A stretch of 64,000 nt of DNA, from NCBI RefSeq assembly GCF_000347775.1, contig NZ_APAT01000022.1, forward strand, positions 186,001-250,000, read 5' to 3'. The DNA comes from Marinobacter santoriniensis NKSG1 (GTDB lineage Bacteria; Pseudomonadota; Gammaproteobacteria; Pseudomonadales; Oleiphilaceae). Below are positions 38,733-47,929 of the stretch, one piece after another. Within the stretch, counting starts at the first letter, position 1, and each line of letters opens with the position of its first letter. The translations under genes were made by a program, and so were the position numbers. The notes under the pieces were generated by a model. It saw nothing but the letters and a program-made list of their open reading frames with translations, made no database searches and was not told where the DNA came from.

Positions 38733-39635
38733 TTATGCCGGCTCCCGGCCGGCTGCACAGCGCTCGACAAAATGTCGGAGCACTGCCGCAGATTTCGCTG
38801 GTGTTTCAACCATTGGAAGGTGGCCTACCCGGGGAAATACATGCACTTCTGCGTCCGGCGTGGCCTTTTCGAACCAGCGGACGCAGCGGGTGGGCGTGAT
38901 CACGTCCCGCTCTCCCCACTGGACCTGCAAGGGTGGTGTGTCCGCTCCCAGGTAACGGGCCGGCGCCAGGGGGTCGGCCAGCATGTCCCGGAAAATATGG
39001 CGGAGTGATTCGGTTCGTCCCAGCAGGTCCGGGCCGAGCAACCCGGTCATGGCGATCCCCGACACCGTCGGCTTGCCATTGCCGACGGTATTGAACATCC
39101 GGTACACGCCACGCCAGTCCTGAGGGATCAGAATGGCATCACGATCGCTCTCGAAAGGCGCGTTCAGGTCCGCGTCGGGATGCTCGGGAATGCCTGCACT
39201 GTTGAGCAGCGTGACCGACCGTGGCGCCGGCGTCATGATGTGGGCCAGTATCGCGGCAATGGCGCCGCCCATGGAGCTTCCCGCCAGGTGGATATTGTCG
39301 GTCGGCAGATCGGTGAGCCAATCCCTGAGGCGCTTTGCCTGGCTCTCGTAGCGATAGCTGGCGTCCGGCCGGTAATCGCTTTCTCCCAATCCGGGCAGAT
39401 CCGGTGCCAGCACGTGCCAGTGTCTGGGCAGGCGCTGAAGCCAGAGTGTCCAGTTTTCCTTCATGGACGCAAAACCGTGAATCAGCACGACTGTCGGACG
39501 TCCGCCGCCGGCCTGTCCCCTTTCAAGGTACACCATTTCATGGCCATCAAGGGTCGTGGTGCGTCGCCGGGCATTGAGTAACCAGCGCTGTCCGGTACGG
39601 GCCGCGGGCCAGAGATTCGGGGCGGGGACTTTCAT
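38733..39635 (-). CDS. Alpha/beta hydrolase
   Basis: A 300-residue hydrolase with the oxyanion region VVLIHGFASMKENW, the nucleophile elbow GSSMGG, and a C-terminal His in RVGHLPMVE. It resembles lipases or esterases such as the Moraxella-type family. No clear signal peptide is present. Substrate unknown. Confidence 0.82.
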   Translation of the reverse strand: MKVPAPNLWPAARTGQRWLLNARRRTTTLDGHEMVYLERGQAGGGRPTVVLIHGFASMKENWTLWLQRLPRHWHVLAPDLPGLGESDYRPDASYRYESQAKRLRDWLTDLPTDNIHLAGSSMGGAIAAILAHIMTPAPRSVTLLNSAGIPEHPDADLNAPFESDRDAILIPQDWRGVYRMFNTVGNGKPTVSGIAMTGLLGPDLLGRTESLRHIFRDMLADPLAPARYLGADTPPLQVQWGERDVITPTRCVRWFEKATPDAEVHVFPRVGHLPMVETPAKSAAVLRHFVERCAAGREPA

Positions 39636-39751
39636 ACACTATCCTGACACGTTGACTGTAGCTATCAGTGTAGCGGCAGCCGGCGCCGGGGCGATGGCCC
39701 AGGTGCCGTCCGCCGCGGGCAGCCGGGTCATCTGCCACGGTGCCGGACAGG

Positions 39752-41512
39752 TCAGAGGCGGAGGTCGGTAATGACCGGATTATGGTCAGAGGAGCGCCAG
39801 GGGCCGTCGACCCGATCTGCGGCCACGCCCCGATAGCCCAGCGCCGGAGGTTCGTCGGCATTGATCAGCCAGGTGGCGGTACCGATGACGCGGGCCTTCA
39901 GGCCGGGGGACACCAGCGCATGGTCCAGAGAACCTTTGAGGCCCCTGAATCGATAGGTGTAGTGGTCGCAGTCCTCGGGCTTGCACGGGTGGCGATGCGC
40001 CACCTCGTTGCGGTACCCGCGTTCCCGGAAGACGGTCAGGGGGGTCTCCCGGGAGTAGCTGTTGAAGTCGCCGGTTACCAGCGTCCCTGACGTGTCGGTT
40101 TCGGGCGGGAGGTCATCCAGCCACGCGGTTACGGCCTTCGCCTCACGGGTCCTGCGGTGGGCGAAGCAGCCCTGTCCATCGTTCTGGTCGCGGTCGGCAC
40201 CCTCGGCATGCCGGCAGGATTTGGATTTGAAGTGAACGACAACGATCCGCACCGATGGTTGGCCGCCGAGTCGTCGAAACGATTGCGTCACGGGCGGGCG
40301 ACCCCAGTCCCGGAACGGGCCGCTGGTCAGGCGTTGGGGACGTCCTGTGGGGACCACTCGATCGGCGCGGTAGAGCAGCGCTGTGCGGATGGCATCTGAG
40401 CCGTCCCGACCGGGGGTCCTGACGAAGTCCCAGGCGGGCCCCAGAGCGTGGCCAAGCTGGTTGATCGCGCTGTTTGCCCCGTAGCCATCGTTCTCCAGTT
40501 CGGTCACTGCCAGGATGTCCCCGTCGGATTGGCCCAGCGCCGTGACGAGCCGCTTCTGCTGTTTCTGCAATTCGCTTTCGGATCGTGCGCCACGGGCCGT
40601 TGGAAAACCTCCCCCTTGGCCGTCACCATTGAAAAAGTTGTTCAGGTTGAGGGCGACGACCCGGACCGTCTTCTCGCCTGGCGGGCGCGCCGGGGGCGGG
40701 TATCTGGGATTTGTCCTGGCCAGGTTGGGTGTCCCGATCGGTTGCAGGCGCCATCGTTTGAACCGGAAATCCAGAATGCCGCCAAGATCCTGCAGCGTAT
40801 CGCCACTGCGAAGGGTGGCCCGGCCATGTCCGGGATCGCCCAGCCAGGGGATCGGCCGTGGCTGACGGACGGCACGACCGTCATCAAGCACCAGTTGTCC
40901 GTTGTGGATGCTGGCGAGTTTTCTGGCGGCCGAGGGCCCGGGTGGCAGGTATTCTGTTGGTACGATTGTATCCGTGGATCCCAGGGTCACCTCGCCATAC
41001 CGCGCAAGGTTGCGGGTATCCAGTACGGTCATGGCCGCAGGCACGTCAACCCGCATATTCTCGAATGCTTCGAACCTGCCCGGATCCTGAGCCGACAGAG
41101 TAACCGGGCGAGGCATCGGGGCATCCTGGCAGACCCGCAGCGAGTTGATGTCCGCCAGTTCCGTCAGGCCATGGAACTCCCGGACCCTGCCGGTAACGCG
41201 AAGGCGTTTGCCGGGGGAACCGGCGCTGCGTCTGGTGTACACGAAAAGAGCTTCGGAGGTGTCCGGATCGTCGTCGGTTTCGTTGTCGGCCTGTTGGAGG
41301 TAGAAACCCTGGAATTCACCAGGGTTGCGGGAATCGAGCGTCAGGATGCCTTCGACAGTGACAAGCTTGCCCTCGAGTGGAGACCGGGCCCCTGATCCCT
41401 GGACTGCATGGATGGGCGTGAACCGGTCACCGCACGGGGGTGTTGCCGCGAGGGCGGAGGATGTTCCCGGGAAGATCAGGCACGCGGCGAGCAGTGCGCG
41501 GAAAAACAGCAT
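39752..41512 (-). CDS. Secreted endonuclease/exonuclease/phosphatase-family nuclease (ExeM/NucH-like)
   Basis: A 586-residue protein with a signal peptide (MLFFRALLAACLIFPGTSSA), an OB-fold-like N-terminal half (about 30-250) and a C-terminal EEP nuclease domain with VVALNLNNFF, VTELENDGYG, LVTGDFNSY and the terminal SSDHNPVITDL. These are the metal-binding and catalytic positions of extracellular DNases such as ExeM of Shewanella. The ATG at 41512 is chosen because the signal peptide starts there; it lies 10 bases after the WYL regulator gene. Confidence 0.85.
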   Translation of the reverse strand: MLFFRALLAACLIFPGTSSALAATPPCGDRFTPIHAVQGSGARSPLEGKLVTVEGILTLDSRNPGEFQGFYLQQADNETDDDPDTSEALFVYTRRSAGSPGKRLRVTGRVREFHGLTELADINSLRVCQDAPMPRPVTLSAQDPGRFEAFENMRVDVPAAMTVLDTRNLARYGEVTLGSTDTIVPTEYLPPGPSAARKLASIHNGQLVLDDGRAVRQPRPIPWLGDPGHGRATLRSGDTLQDLGGILDFRFKRWRLQPIGTPNLARTNPRYPPPARPPGEKTVRVVALNLNNFFNGDGQGGGFPTARGARSESELQKQQKRLVTALGQSDGDILAVTELENDGYGANSAINQLGHALGPAWDFVRTPGRDGSDAIRTALLYRADRVVPTGRPQRLTSGPFRDWGRPPVTQSFRRLGGQPSVRIVVVHFKSKSCRHAEGADRDQNDGQGCFAHRRTREAKAVTAWLDDLPPETDTSGTLVTGDFNSYSRETPLTVFRERGYRNEVAHRHPCKPEDCDHYTYRFRGLKGSLDHALVSPGLKARVIGTATWLINADEPPALGYRGVAADRVDGPWRSSDHNPVITDLRL

Positions 41513-41522
41513 CGCGGACCGG

Positions 41523-42425
41523 TCAGCAGAGGCCCGCGACTGCCTTGAGCGCCCTCTCCCGGCGGCTGCCGAAGCCAAGCTGGTCAGGATTGGCCAGTTC
41601 CAGTTGCTGGATCAGCGGGTCCGGATGCTGGTTGTCAAAGGCAATACCCAGTTGCGTCAGAACGTAGGGCGCCAGCGCGGCCCGTGTCCGGATCTCGAGG
41701 CGACCACCGGTCATCCCGTAATCCCGGGCGATGATGTCTCTCTGCGGTGGTGTCAGACGCTGGTCCGGGGTTACGAGCAGCACAACCTGACGATTCCAGT
41801 CCTCATCCTGGTCGCGAGTGTGTCTGGCACGCTGGCGCAGGGCTTCCGGTGCCTGACGGAAGCGGGTCAGGGCAAAATCCCGGAATTCACGATTGGAGTC
41901 GCACCAGGCGCGCAGATGCCAGTTGGCGCCGTTACAGACCAGGGTATGAGGCTCGATAATGCTTTCCACCGGTTCTGGCCGGCTCAGCGACGTATAACTG
42001 GCTCTCAGTCGCCGCCCATTCCGGGTAGCGGTTACCACCGCCCGCATGGTGTCGGGTGAGATGGCCTGGTTCGGGGCCTGGACCACGTGGCTGTCAGGCA
42101 ATCCGATGTTGAGGGTATCCACGGTGTGGCTGAGATTCTGCTGGCGAGCCAGCAAATCCACATATTCACTGACCTGGCCACTGGTGACCACCGGTCGAAA
42201 ATCCGGTGCAGGAACGTAACCCTTGAGATGGCGGTCGTATACCAGGTTGCCTGGCGCGAGCTCGCGCAGGTAGGTGTTGATGTCCTTTGACGCCTGCTGG
42301 CGGCCGATACCGAAACCGTGGCAGATGTGATTGGTGGTCAGCCGACCTTCCCAGTAAGCGACGGTTTCGATCAGTCGATATCGAAGCAGCAGATCCCAGC
42401 GGATGGGCCAGTCCGTTTTTTTCAT
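41523..42425 (-). CDS. WYL-domain transcriptional regulator
   Basis: A 300-residue regulator with an N-terminal winged helix (FGIGRQQASKDINTYLREL), a central WYL domain (RAWCDSNREFRDFALTRF) and a C-terminal extension. The organisation is that of BrxR/CapW-type repressors, several of which control phage-defence loci, though many relatives are not linked to defence. Here it precedes a secreted nuclease gene by 10 bases and no defence gene is in the window. Confidence 0.82.
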   Translation of the reverse strand: MKKTDWPIRWDLLLRYRLIETVAYWEGRLTTNHICHGFGIGRQQASKDINTYLRELAPGNLVYDRHLKGYVPAPDFRPVVTSGQVSEYVDLLARQQNLSHTVDTLNIGLPDSHVVQAPNQAISPDTMRAVVTATRNGRRLRASYTSLSRPEPVESIIEPHTLVCNGANWHLRAWCDSNREFRDFALTRFRQAPEALRQRARHTRDQDEDWNRQVVLLVTPDQRLTPPQRDIIARDYGMTGGRLEIRTRAALAPYVLTQLGIAFDNQHPDPLIQQLELANPDQLGFGSRRERALKAVAGLC

Positions 42426-42689
42426 ATCCAGGGTGCTCGTTGGAATCGTTTGGAAACGTGAATTTATGGTACCTGCTCCCGGAGTTCGGGTCTGTTACGG
42501 CCCATTAATAATGTAAAATCATGTAAAAGCAATCTCTGTGCACGAATGCCTTTCCATATCGGCAATTGCCTAGTGGTGCCCCTATCCGGTTGCTGTTCTA
42601 ATGCCGTGCCCGGCAATTCCGGGTTCCTGCTGCTATGTTGTTTTCCATATCCGACTGTTGCCGTAAGACGTGTTCTGGAGCCCGTTGTT

Positions 42690-43973
42690 ATGACCCGTAT
42701 GGTCACTTCCCTGTCTGCTCTGATTCTGAGTATCGTGCTTCTGGTAAGCGGCAACGCTTTTCTGATGACCCTGCTGGGCATCCGCCTGAGTATTGAACAG
42801 ATTCCGCCCGATGTGATTGGCTGGGTGCTGGTGTGTTATTCCATCGGATTCGTGCTGGGTACGCTTTACGTGCACCGAATCATTGGCCGGGTGGGCCATA
42901 TCCGCGCCTTCGCAGCATTGGCAGCACTGGCAGCGGTGGTTTCCCTGATGTACCCCATGGCCGTATCCACGGTGTTCTGGGCGGTCTTGCGGGTCCTGTC
43001 CGGGTTTGCCGTTGCCAGTGTGCTGGTGGTCATCGAAAGCTGGTTTTCCAGTCGTGCCACCAATGCCAACCGTGGTGCCCTGTTTGCCGTCTACCAGATC
43101 GTTTTCTATCTGTCGGCCGCCAGCGGACAGTTGCTGGTGAACGTCGGTGATCCGGCCAATTTCATGCCTTTCTCCCTCGCCGCGATTCTGTTGACCCTCG
43201 CGCTGGTACCTTTATCACTGACCCGTATGGAGGCTCCGGCTATAGAGCAGGTCAGTCGCCTCTCTTTCTTTGTCCTCGCGCGGGAGTCCTTCACCGGCGT
43301 AGCGGGTGCCCTGATCTGCGGTATCCTGATCGGCGGCTTCTATGCCCTCGGTCCGGTCTACGCCACGCTCACCGGGCTGGATGTGGCCCGCACCTCCACG
43401 TTCATGGCCAGTGCCATTGTGGCCGCCATGATTCTGGCCTGGCCTCTGGGCCGGCTCTGCGACCGTTTCGATCGTCGGCGCGTTATGTTCTGGGTAGCGC
43501 TGACGGGGGCGGCGGCTGCCGGTGCAGTCGGACTGCTTGGCGCATTGAACCTGTGGCTTCTGACCCTGCTGGTCGGTGTGTTTACCGGCCTGTCGGCGAC
43601 CGTCTACCCGATTGCCGTGGCGATCACCAACGACCGGATGGAAAGTTCCCGGATCGTATCTGCCAGCGCGACGCTTCTGCTGAGTTACGGCGTTGGCAGT
43701 GTCATCGGCCCCATTGTCCTCGCCGAACTGATCGGTGTGGTCGGTCCCCGGGGGCTGTTCCTGGGTGATGCTATCGTTCTGATCCTGCTGGCGGTTATTA
43801 CCAGTTACCGGATCAGCCATACGGAAGATGTCGCTGTCGCCGATCAGGAACATTTCGTGCCGGCCATGCCGGAGTCCTCTCCGGTGCTCACCGAGCTGGA
43901 TCCGCGTAACGAGGACTTTCATCAGTCTCCGGAAGCGTACACCATGGCGCAAGAGGCCGAGCAGGCCAGATAA
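42690..43973 (+). CDS. MFS transporter (YcaD-like)
   Basis: A 427-residue major facilitator with twelve predicted helices and a hydrophilic C-terminal tail of about 50 residues. Motif A appears as LGTLYVHRIIGRVGHIRAF and again after the central loop (LGRLCDRFDRRRVMF). The ATG at 42690 follows GGAG; a frame extension upstream lacks membrane or MFS character. Substrate unknown. Confidence 0.8.
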   Translation: MTRMVTSLSALILSIVLLVSGNAFLMTLLGIRLSIEQIPPDVIGWVLVCYSIGFVLGTLYVHRIIGRVGHIRAFAALAALAAVVSLMYPMAVSTVFWAVLRVLSGFAVASVLVVIESWFSSRATNANRGALFAVYQIVFYLSAASGQLLVNVGDPANFMPFSLAAILLTLALVPLSLTRMEAPAIEQVSRLSFFVLARESFTGVAGALICGILIGGFYALGPVYATLTGLDVARTSTFMASAIVAAMILAWPLGRLCDRFDRRRVMFWVALTGAAAAGAVGLLGALNLWLLTLLVGVFTGLSATVYPIAVAITNDRMESSRIVSASATLLLSYGVGSVIGPIVLAELIGVVGPRGLFLGDAIVLILLAVITSYRISHTEDVAVADQEHFVPAMPESSPVLTELDPRNEDFHQSPEAYTMAQEAEQAR

Positions 43974-44024
43974 ACGGATCGTAAGGTGATATTTTTGTAT
44001 CGGCATCTGTTTTTTTTCAATGGT

Positions 44025-44044
44025 TAGCATACTATTGGTAGCTA
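44025..44044. promoter_or_regulatory. Possible MarR operator
   Basis: TAGCATACTATTGGTAGCTA is an imperfect palindrome (TAGC-A-TAC facing GTA-GCTA) about 80 bases before the MarR-family start codon. MarR proteins usually bind such sites over their own promoters. Assignment is by position only. Confidence 0.35.
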
Positions 44045-44123
44045 TCTGATAATGTAAGCATAGGCTTTGTTGCGGTACGGACCGCACTGACAGTCATTTC
44101 CTCTCGGAAAGGAGCGATAGTTC

Positions 44124-44552
44124 ATGAGAGAACAGTTTCCATTCGCGGTGGCACGGGTTACACGTCGCTGGCGCAAGATGCTGGATGAGCGTTTGAAGGA
44201 TCTGGGCGTTACCCAGGCTCGCTGGAGCACCATGGTGTACCTGCAGCAGGGTGGTGAAGGCCTGACTCAGAGAGAACTGGCCAGCCTGATGGCCATCGAG
44301 AACCCGACGCTCGTACGTCTGCTCGACAGCCTGGAACAGCAGGGGCTGATCGAGCGCCGTCCCTGCCCCAACGATCGTCGGGCCCGCCGTCTGCACCTGA
44401 CCGATGCCGGCCGTTCCTTTATGGACGACCTGTCCGAGCGAGCGGCGAGGTTGCGTGAGGAAATGCTTGATGGTGTCAGCGATGAGGACATCGAGGTGAG
44501 CCTGCGTGTTTTCCACAAGATCATGGAAAATGCGGAAAAGCAGAAATCATAA
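44124..44552 (+). CDS. MarR-family transcriptional regulator
   Basis: A 142-residue winged-helix repressor: recognition region LTQRELASLMAIENPTLVRL and wing PCPNDRRARRLHLT. AGGAG precedes the ATG at good distance. It is followed by an EmrB-like drug exporter, the usual self-repressing pair in which a ligand releases the regulator. Confidence 0.9.
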   Translation: MREQFPFAVARVTRRWRKMLDERLKDLGVTQARWSTMVYLQQGGEGLTQRELASLMAIENPTLVRLLDSLEQQGLIERRPCPNDRRARRLHLTDAGRSFMDDLSERAARLREEMLDGVSDEDIEVSLRVFHKIMENAEKQKS

Positions 44553-44564
44553 CGGAGCCCGGAC

Positions 44565-45956
44565 CTGTCGGATAATACGGTAGAGGGGCTCCGAGCCCGA
44601 TACGGCGAACGCTGGCGCTGGCTGGCGGTGATCACGGTGATGCTGGGCACCATGGCGACGGTGCTCAGTGCCACCGTCGTGAATGTTGCGCTGCACGACA
44701 TCATGGTCGAATTCGGCATCCGCCAGGGACAGGTGCACTGGCTGGCCACCGGGTTTATCGCGGCCATGACCACTACCATGCTGGCGTCGTCCTGGCTGCT
44801 GGACCATTTTGGCGTTCGCAAGACTCTCGCCTGTGCCATGACGGTATTCACCGTCATATCCATTGTCGGTGGTTTTGCCGATTCGCCGGCGCAGCTGATC
44901 GCGGCCCGGGTGGGCCAGGGAGCGATGGCCGGGTTGATGCAGCCCATGGGCATGTACCTGGTGTTTCGGATTTTTCCCCGGGAGCGCCGGGGCCAGGCGA
45001 TGGGCATCTACGGCATGGGCGTGATTCTGGCGCCGGCCCTGGGGCCGGTGTTGGGTGGGTTCCTGGTGGATGAGATGAACTGGCGTTATGTCATGTTCGC
45101 ACCTGCCCCGGTGACGCTCATCGGCGTGCTGATGGCGTGGCGCTTCCTGCCGCTCCCGCCTTCCCGCCCGGAACCCTACCGATTTGATACGCCGGGGCTG
45201 CTGCTCCTGGGTGCCACCATCGGGCTGGCTCTGGATACCCTGAATCGCCTGCAGGAGCTGGCGGGGCAGGAGTGGCGGATCGGTGTTCAGGCCATTGTCG
45301 TGCTGGTGCTGCTGACGCTCTTCGTGATTCGGGAGCGATCGACCCGGCACCCGCTGGTCAATCTCGCGCTGTTGCGCATGCCCTCTTTCCGTAATGCCAA
45401 TCTGGGTGCCATGGCTCTCGGGCTTGCCCTGTTCGGGTCGACCTATCTGGTGCCCCTGTTTGTCCAGACCTCGCTGGCCTTCTCCGCCACGGAAGCCGGA
45501 CTGCTGATGCTGCCCGCAGGCATCGTTCTGGGGATGACCTTTCCGCTGGCCGGTCGGCTGGCGGACCGGCAGAGTGCCCGCAGTCTTGTGGTTTTCGGGA
45601 TCGTGATGTTTGCCATCTCGGCGACGCTGTTCGCCATCTCCGACAAGAGTCTGGCGTTTGGCTGGCTGGCGTTCTGGACCATCCTCGGCCGCATCGGTAT
45701 CGGATTCATGTTGCCGGCGCTGTCGACCGGTGCCCTGAATCCCCTGGCGCCGGAACAGCTGGGCGCAGCGTCCAGTACCATCAATTTCACCCGGCAACTG
45801 GGTGGCGCGTTCGGGGTGAACATCGTTGCGTTGACGGTCGAGTTCGGCGAGCACAGCGATGGACTGCCCACCATTGATGCCTTCCACAATGCCTGGTGGC
45901 TGGTCGCGGCCTTCGTTGCGCTCGCGGTGGTTCCGGTCTGGCGAATGCGCGCCTGA
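44565..45956 (+). CDS. DHA2-family MFS multidrug exporter (EmrB-like), probable CTG start
   Basis: A 463-residue protein if started at CTG 44565. Fourteen predicted helices and the DHA2 signature (ATVVNVALHDIM, GWLLDHFG-like region, PALGPVLGGFLVD) are present. The first helix begins RWRWLAVITVMLGTMATV, so a start at the GTG at 44628 would cut into it. No ATG, GTG or TTG lies in frame between the in-frame TAA at 44550-44552 and 44628, while GGAG at 44554-44557 stands 7 bases before CTG 44565. It follows the MarR gene by 12 bases. Confidence 0.85.
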   Translation: MSDNTVEGLRARYGERWRWLAVITVMLGTMATVLSATVVNVALHDIMVEFGIRQGQVHWLATGFIAAMTTTMLASSWLLDHFGVRKTLACAMTVFTVISIVGGFADSPAQLIAARVGQGAMAGLMQPMGMYLVFRIFPRERRGQAMGIYGMGVILAPALGPVLGGFLVDEMNWRYVMFAPAPVTLIGVLMAWRFLPLPPSRPEPYRFDTPGLLLLGATIGLALDTLNRLQELAGQEWRIGVQAIVVLVLLTLFVIRERSTRHPLVNLALLRMPSFRNANLGAMALGLALFGSTYLVPLFVQTSLAFSATEAGLLMLPAGIVLGMTFPLAGRLADRQSARSLVVFGIVMFAISATLFAISDKSLAFGWLAFWTILGRIGIGFMLPALSTGALNPLAPEQLGAASSTINFTRQLGGAFGVNIVALTVEFGEHSDGLPTIDAFHNAWWLVAAFVALAVVPVWRMRA

Positions 45957-45991
45957 GGTCGGTTGCGCGCTTCAGGGTAATTGGCTAGCAT

Positions 45992-46130
45992 AGCCCCTCC
46001 TTCAGGGGAGTAGCCTCCGTGCCGTCGAATATCGTCGGCCGGACGATGGTCAACATACTTGGAGCTCAATCTCCATGGTCATCGTGTCCCGCATTGTATC
46101 GTTGCGGGTCTGGCAAGACCTGAGGCAGAT
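45992..46130 (+). ncRNA. yybP-ykoY manganese riboswitch
   Basis: The leader of the TMEM165-family gene holds the two conserved loops of this class: AGGGGAGTAGCC near 46003-46015 and GTCAACATACTTGGAG near 46048-46063, followed by GGCAAGACCTGAGG near 46112-46125. These match the E. coli mntP leader as I know it. The class binds Mn2+ and turns on export genes. Outer limits are approximate. Confidence 0.85.
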
Positions 46131-46140
46131 CACCTCCAAA

Positions 46141-46179
46141 GGGCGGAAGGTGCGCTGTCTCATGTCTGACTTTCCGCCC
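46141..46179 (+). promoter_or_regulatory. Hairpin before the TMEM165-family gene, possible expression platform
   Basis: GGGCGGAA (46141-46148) pairs with TTCCGCCC (46172-46179) immediately before the ribosome-binding site GGAG (46181-46184). Its position suits control of translation start by the riboswitch upstream. Confidence 0.45.
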
Positions 46180-46195
46180 TGGAGCTGTAATCTTC

Positions 46196-46765
46196 ATGGA
46201 CGCATTCCTCGCCTCGACGGCCGCCGTTGCCATTGCCGAAATCGGTGACAAGACGCAACTGCTGTCCCTGTTTCTGGTTGCCCGTTACGCCACCCGGCTG
46301 CCGATCATCCTGGGCATTCTGATCTCCACCATTCTTAATCACGCCCTTTCCGCATGGTTCGGTGCCTGGGTGGCCAGGTGGATTCCCGATGCGTGGCTGC
46401 CCTGGATACTGGCGGTGAGTTTCGTTGCCATCGCGCTGTGGTTGCTGGTGCCGGACAAGGACGACAGTGAAGACTCCAAGTTCCTGGGCATGGGCGCCTT
46501 CATGGCCACGACCATCATGTTCTTCCTGGCGGAGATTGGCGACAAGACCCAGGTCGCGACCGTGGTCCTGGCGGCCAAATTCGATGCGACGTTATGGGTT
46601 ATCATGGGAACCACCGTGGGGATGTTGCTGGCCAACATACCGGTTATCATGGCGGGTCGCTGGTTGATGGAGCGGATGCCGATGGCAACGGCCCGGATCA
46701 GTGCCAGCATCCTGTTTGCGATCCTCGCCGTGGTCACCGTCTGGACCACCGTGGTGAACTCCTGA
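46196..46765 (+). CDS. TMEM165/GDT1-family (UPF0016) cation exporter
   Basis: A 189-residue inner-membrane protein with six predicted helices and two copies of the hallmark ExGDKT motif (EIGDKTQL near 16, EIGDKTQV near 116). Bacterial relatives such as MneA of Vibrio export manganese. The riboswitch directly upstream fits that role. Confidence 0.9.
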   Translation: MDAFLASTAAVAIAEIGDKTQLLSLFLVARYATRLPIILGILISTILNHALSAWFGAWVARWIPDAWLPWILAVSFVAIALWLLVPDKDDSEDSKFLGMGAFMATTIMFFLAEIGDKTQVATVVLAAKFDATLWVIMGTTVGMLLANIPVIMAGRWLMERMPMATARISASILFAILAVVTVWTTVVNS

Positions 46766-46815
46766 GCACACCCACTGTCATGGGTTGCGAGAACGAGAGA
46801 TTTCGGAACGACATT

Positions 46816-47883
46816 ATGCAGTTTGGACATTTCTGGAAATGCCTGGTTTTTCTGGCGCTGGTATCGCCGCTGGCCCAGGCCACGCCTCCCAAGGAGCAAA
46901 AACAGGAGCAGGATGCTGCGTCGGCCCAGTCCGAACCGGATCGCACGCCGCGGGTACCGACCTTCCGCATTGACGGCGATCTGGCCGGCCACCTGCAGTC
47001 GTTCAAGACACATTATGAGGATACGTTCGCGTCGATCGGCAGCCGACTGGCGCTGGGGTACCTGGAGCTGGTCAAGGCCAATCCCGGCGTGGATCCCTGG
47101 CTGCCCGGTGAAGGAACCACCATTACCCTGCCGCGGCAGTATGTGATTCCGGACGACTTCCGGCGAAAAGGCATTGTGATCAATCTGGCGGAATACCGGC
47201 TCTACTATTTCACGGACGATGGTGACGTTCAGGTGTATCCGGTAGGCGTGGGCACCGACGAGAATCCCTCACCGCTGACCGATGCCAAAGTGACCATGCC
47301 CCTGGAATCGCCCGCCTGGTACCCGCCCAAAAGTATCCGTGCGGCGGCCGAGGCCTCCGGCGGGTATCTGCCCAAAATGATTCCGCCGGGACCGGACAAC
47401 CCGCTGGGTACGCACGCGCTGCTGCTCAGCGAGAAGGGTTACCTGATTCATGGCACCAACAAGAAGTTCGGCGTCGGTACGCCGGTCAGCCATGGTTGTT
47501 TCCGGATGTACAACGAGGACATTTCCCGCTTCGTCTACCAGGTGGACAAGGGCACGCCGGTCCAGATCGTGCGCGATCCCGTCAAGATCGGGATGTCGGA
47601 AGGTGAGGTCTGGCTGGAGGTTCACCGCCCGCACGAGAAATACCCACAGGAAGAACGGGATCTGCTCTGGCAGAAGGTCACCGAGGAAGTCGAAGCATTC
47701 CGGAAAAAACATCCCGGTGTGGAGATGAAGCGGCGAGCGATCGAGCTGGCGGTCGACCAGGGAGCCGGTATTCCCACCATGATCGGCGAGCAGGTCGCGC
47801 GTATGGCGGCGGATGACACGGCCGAGAAAAAAACGCCGAAAAAGGCGGAAAAATCCGATGGCGGGTCTGAACTGTATTTCTGA
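46816..47883 (+). CDS. L,D-transpeptidase (ErfK/YbiS type)
   Basis: A 355-residue periplasmic enzyme with a signal peptide ending LAQA, a LysM-like region near 65-105 (LGYLELVKANPGVDPWLPGE) and a YkuD domain with IHGTN and SHGCFRMYN, whose Cys is the nucleophile. It links peptidoglycan stems or attaches lipoprotein to the wall; the Lpp-type protein at 51 kb could be the partner. A long charged C-terminal tail (after residue 300) is unusual. ATG at 46816 begins the signal peptide. Confidence 0.9.
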   Translation: MQFGHFWKCLVFLALVSPLAQATPPKEQKQEQDAASAQSEPDRTPRVPTFRIDGDLAGHLQSFKTHYEDTFASIGSRLALGYLELVKANPGVDPWLPGEGTTITLPRQYVIPDDFRRKGIVINLAEYRLYYFTDDGDVQVYPVGVGTDENPSPLTDAKVTMPLESPAWYPPKSIRAAAEASGGYLPKMIPPGPDNPLGTHALLLSEKGYLIHGTNKKFGVGTPVSHGCFRMYNEDISRFVYQVDKGTPVQIVRDPVKIGMSEGEVWLEVHRPHEKYPQEERDLLWQKVTEEVEAFRKKHPGVEMKRRAIELAVDQGAGIPTMIGEQVARMAADDTAEKKTPKKAEKSDGGSELYF

Positions 47884-47929
47884 GGCCCGGTGCGGGTGAC
47901 GGACACAATAACGATAATGAGGAGAATCC

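Noticed and set aside
41523..42425. A phage-defence island around the WYL regulator
   Set aside because: No BREX, CBASS, restriction or other defence gene lies near it; the linked gene is a secreted nuclease.
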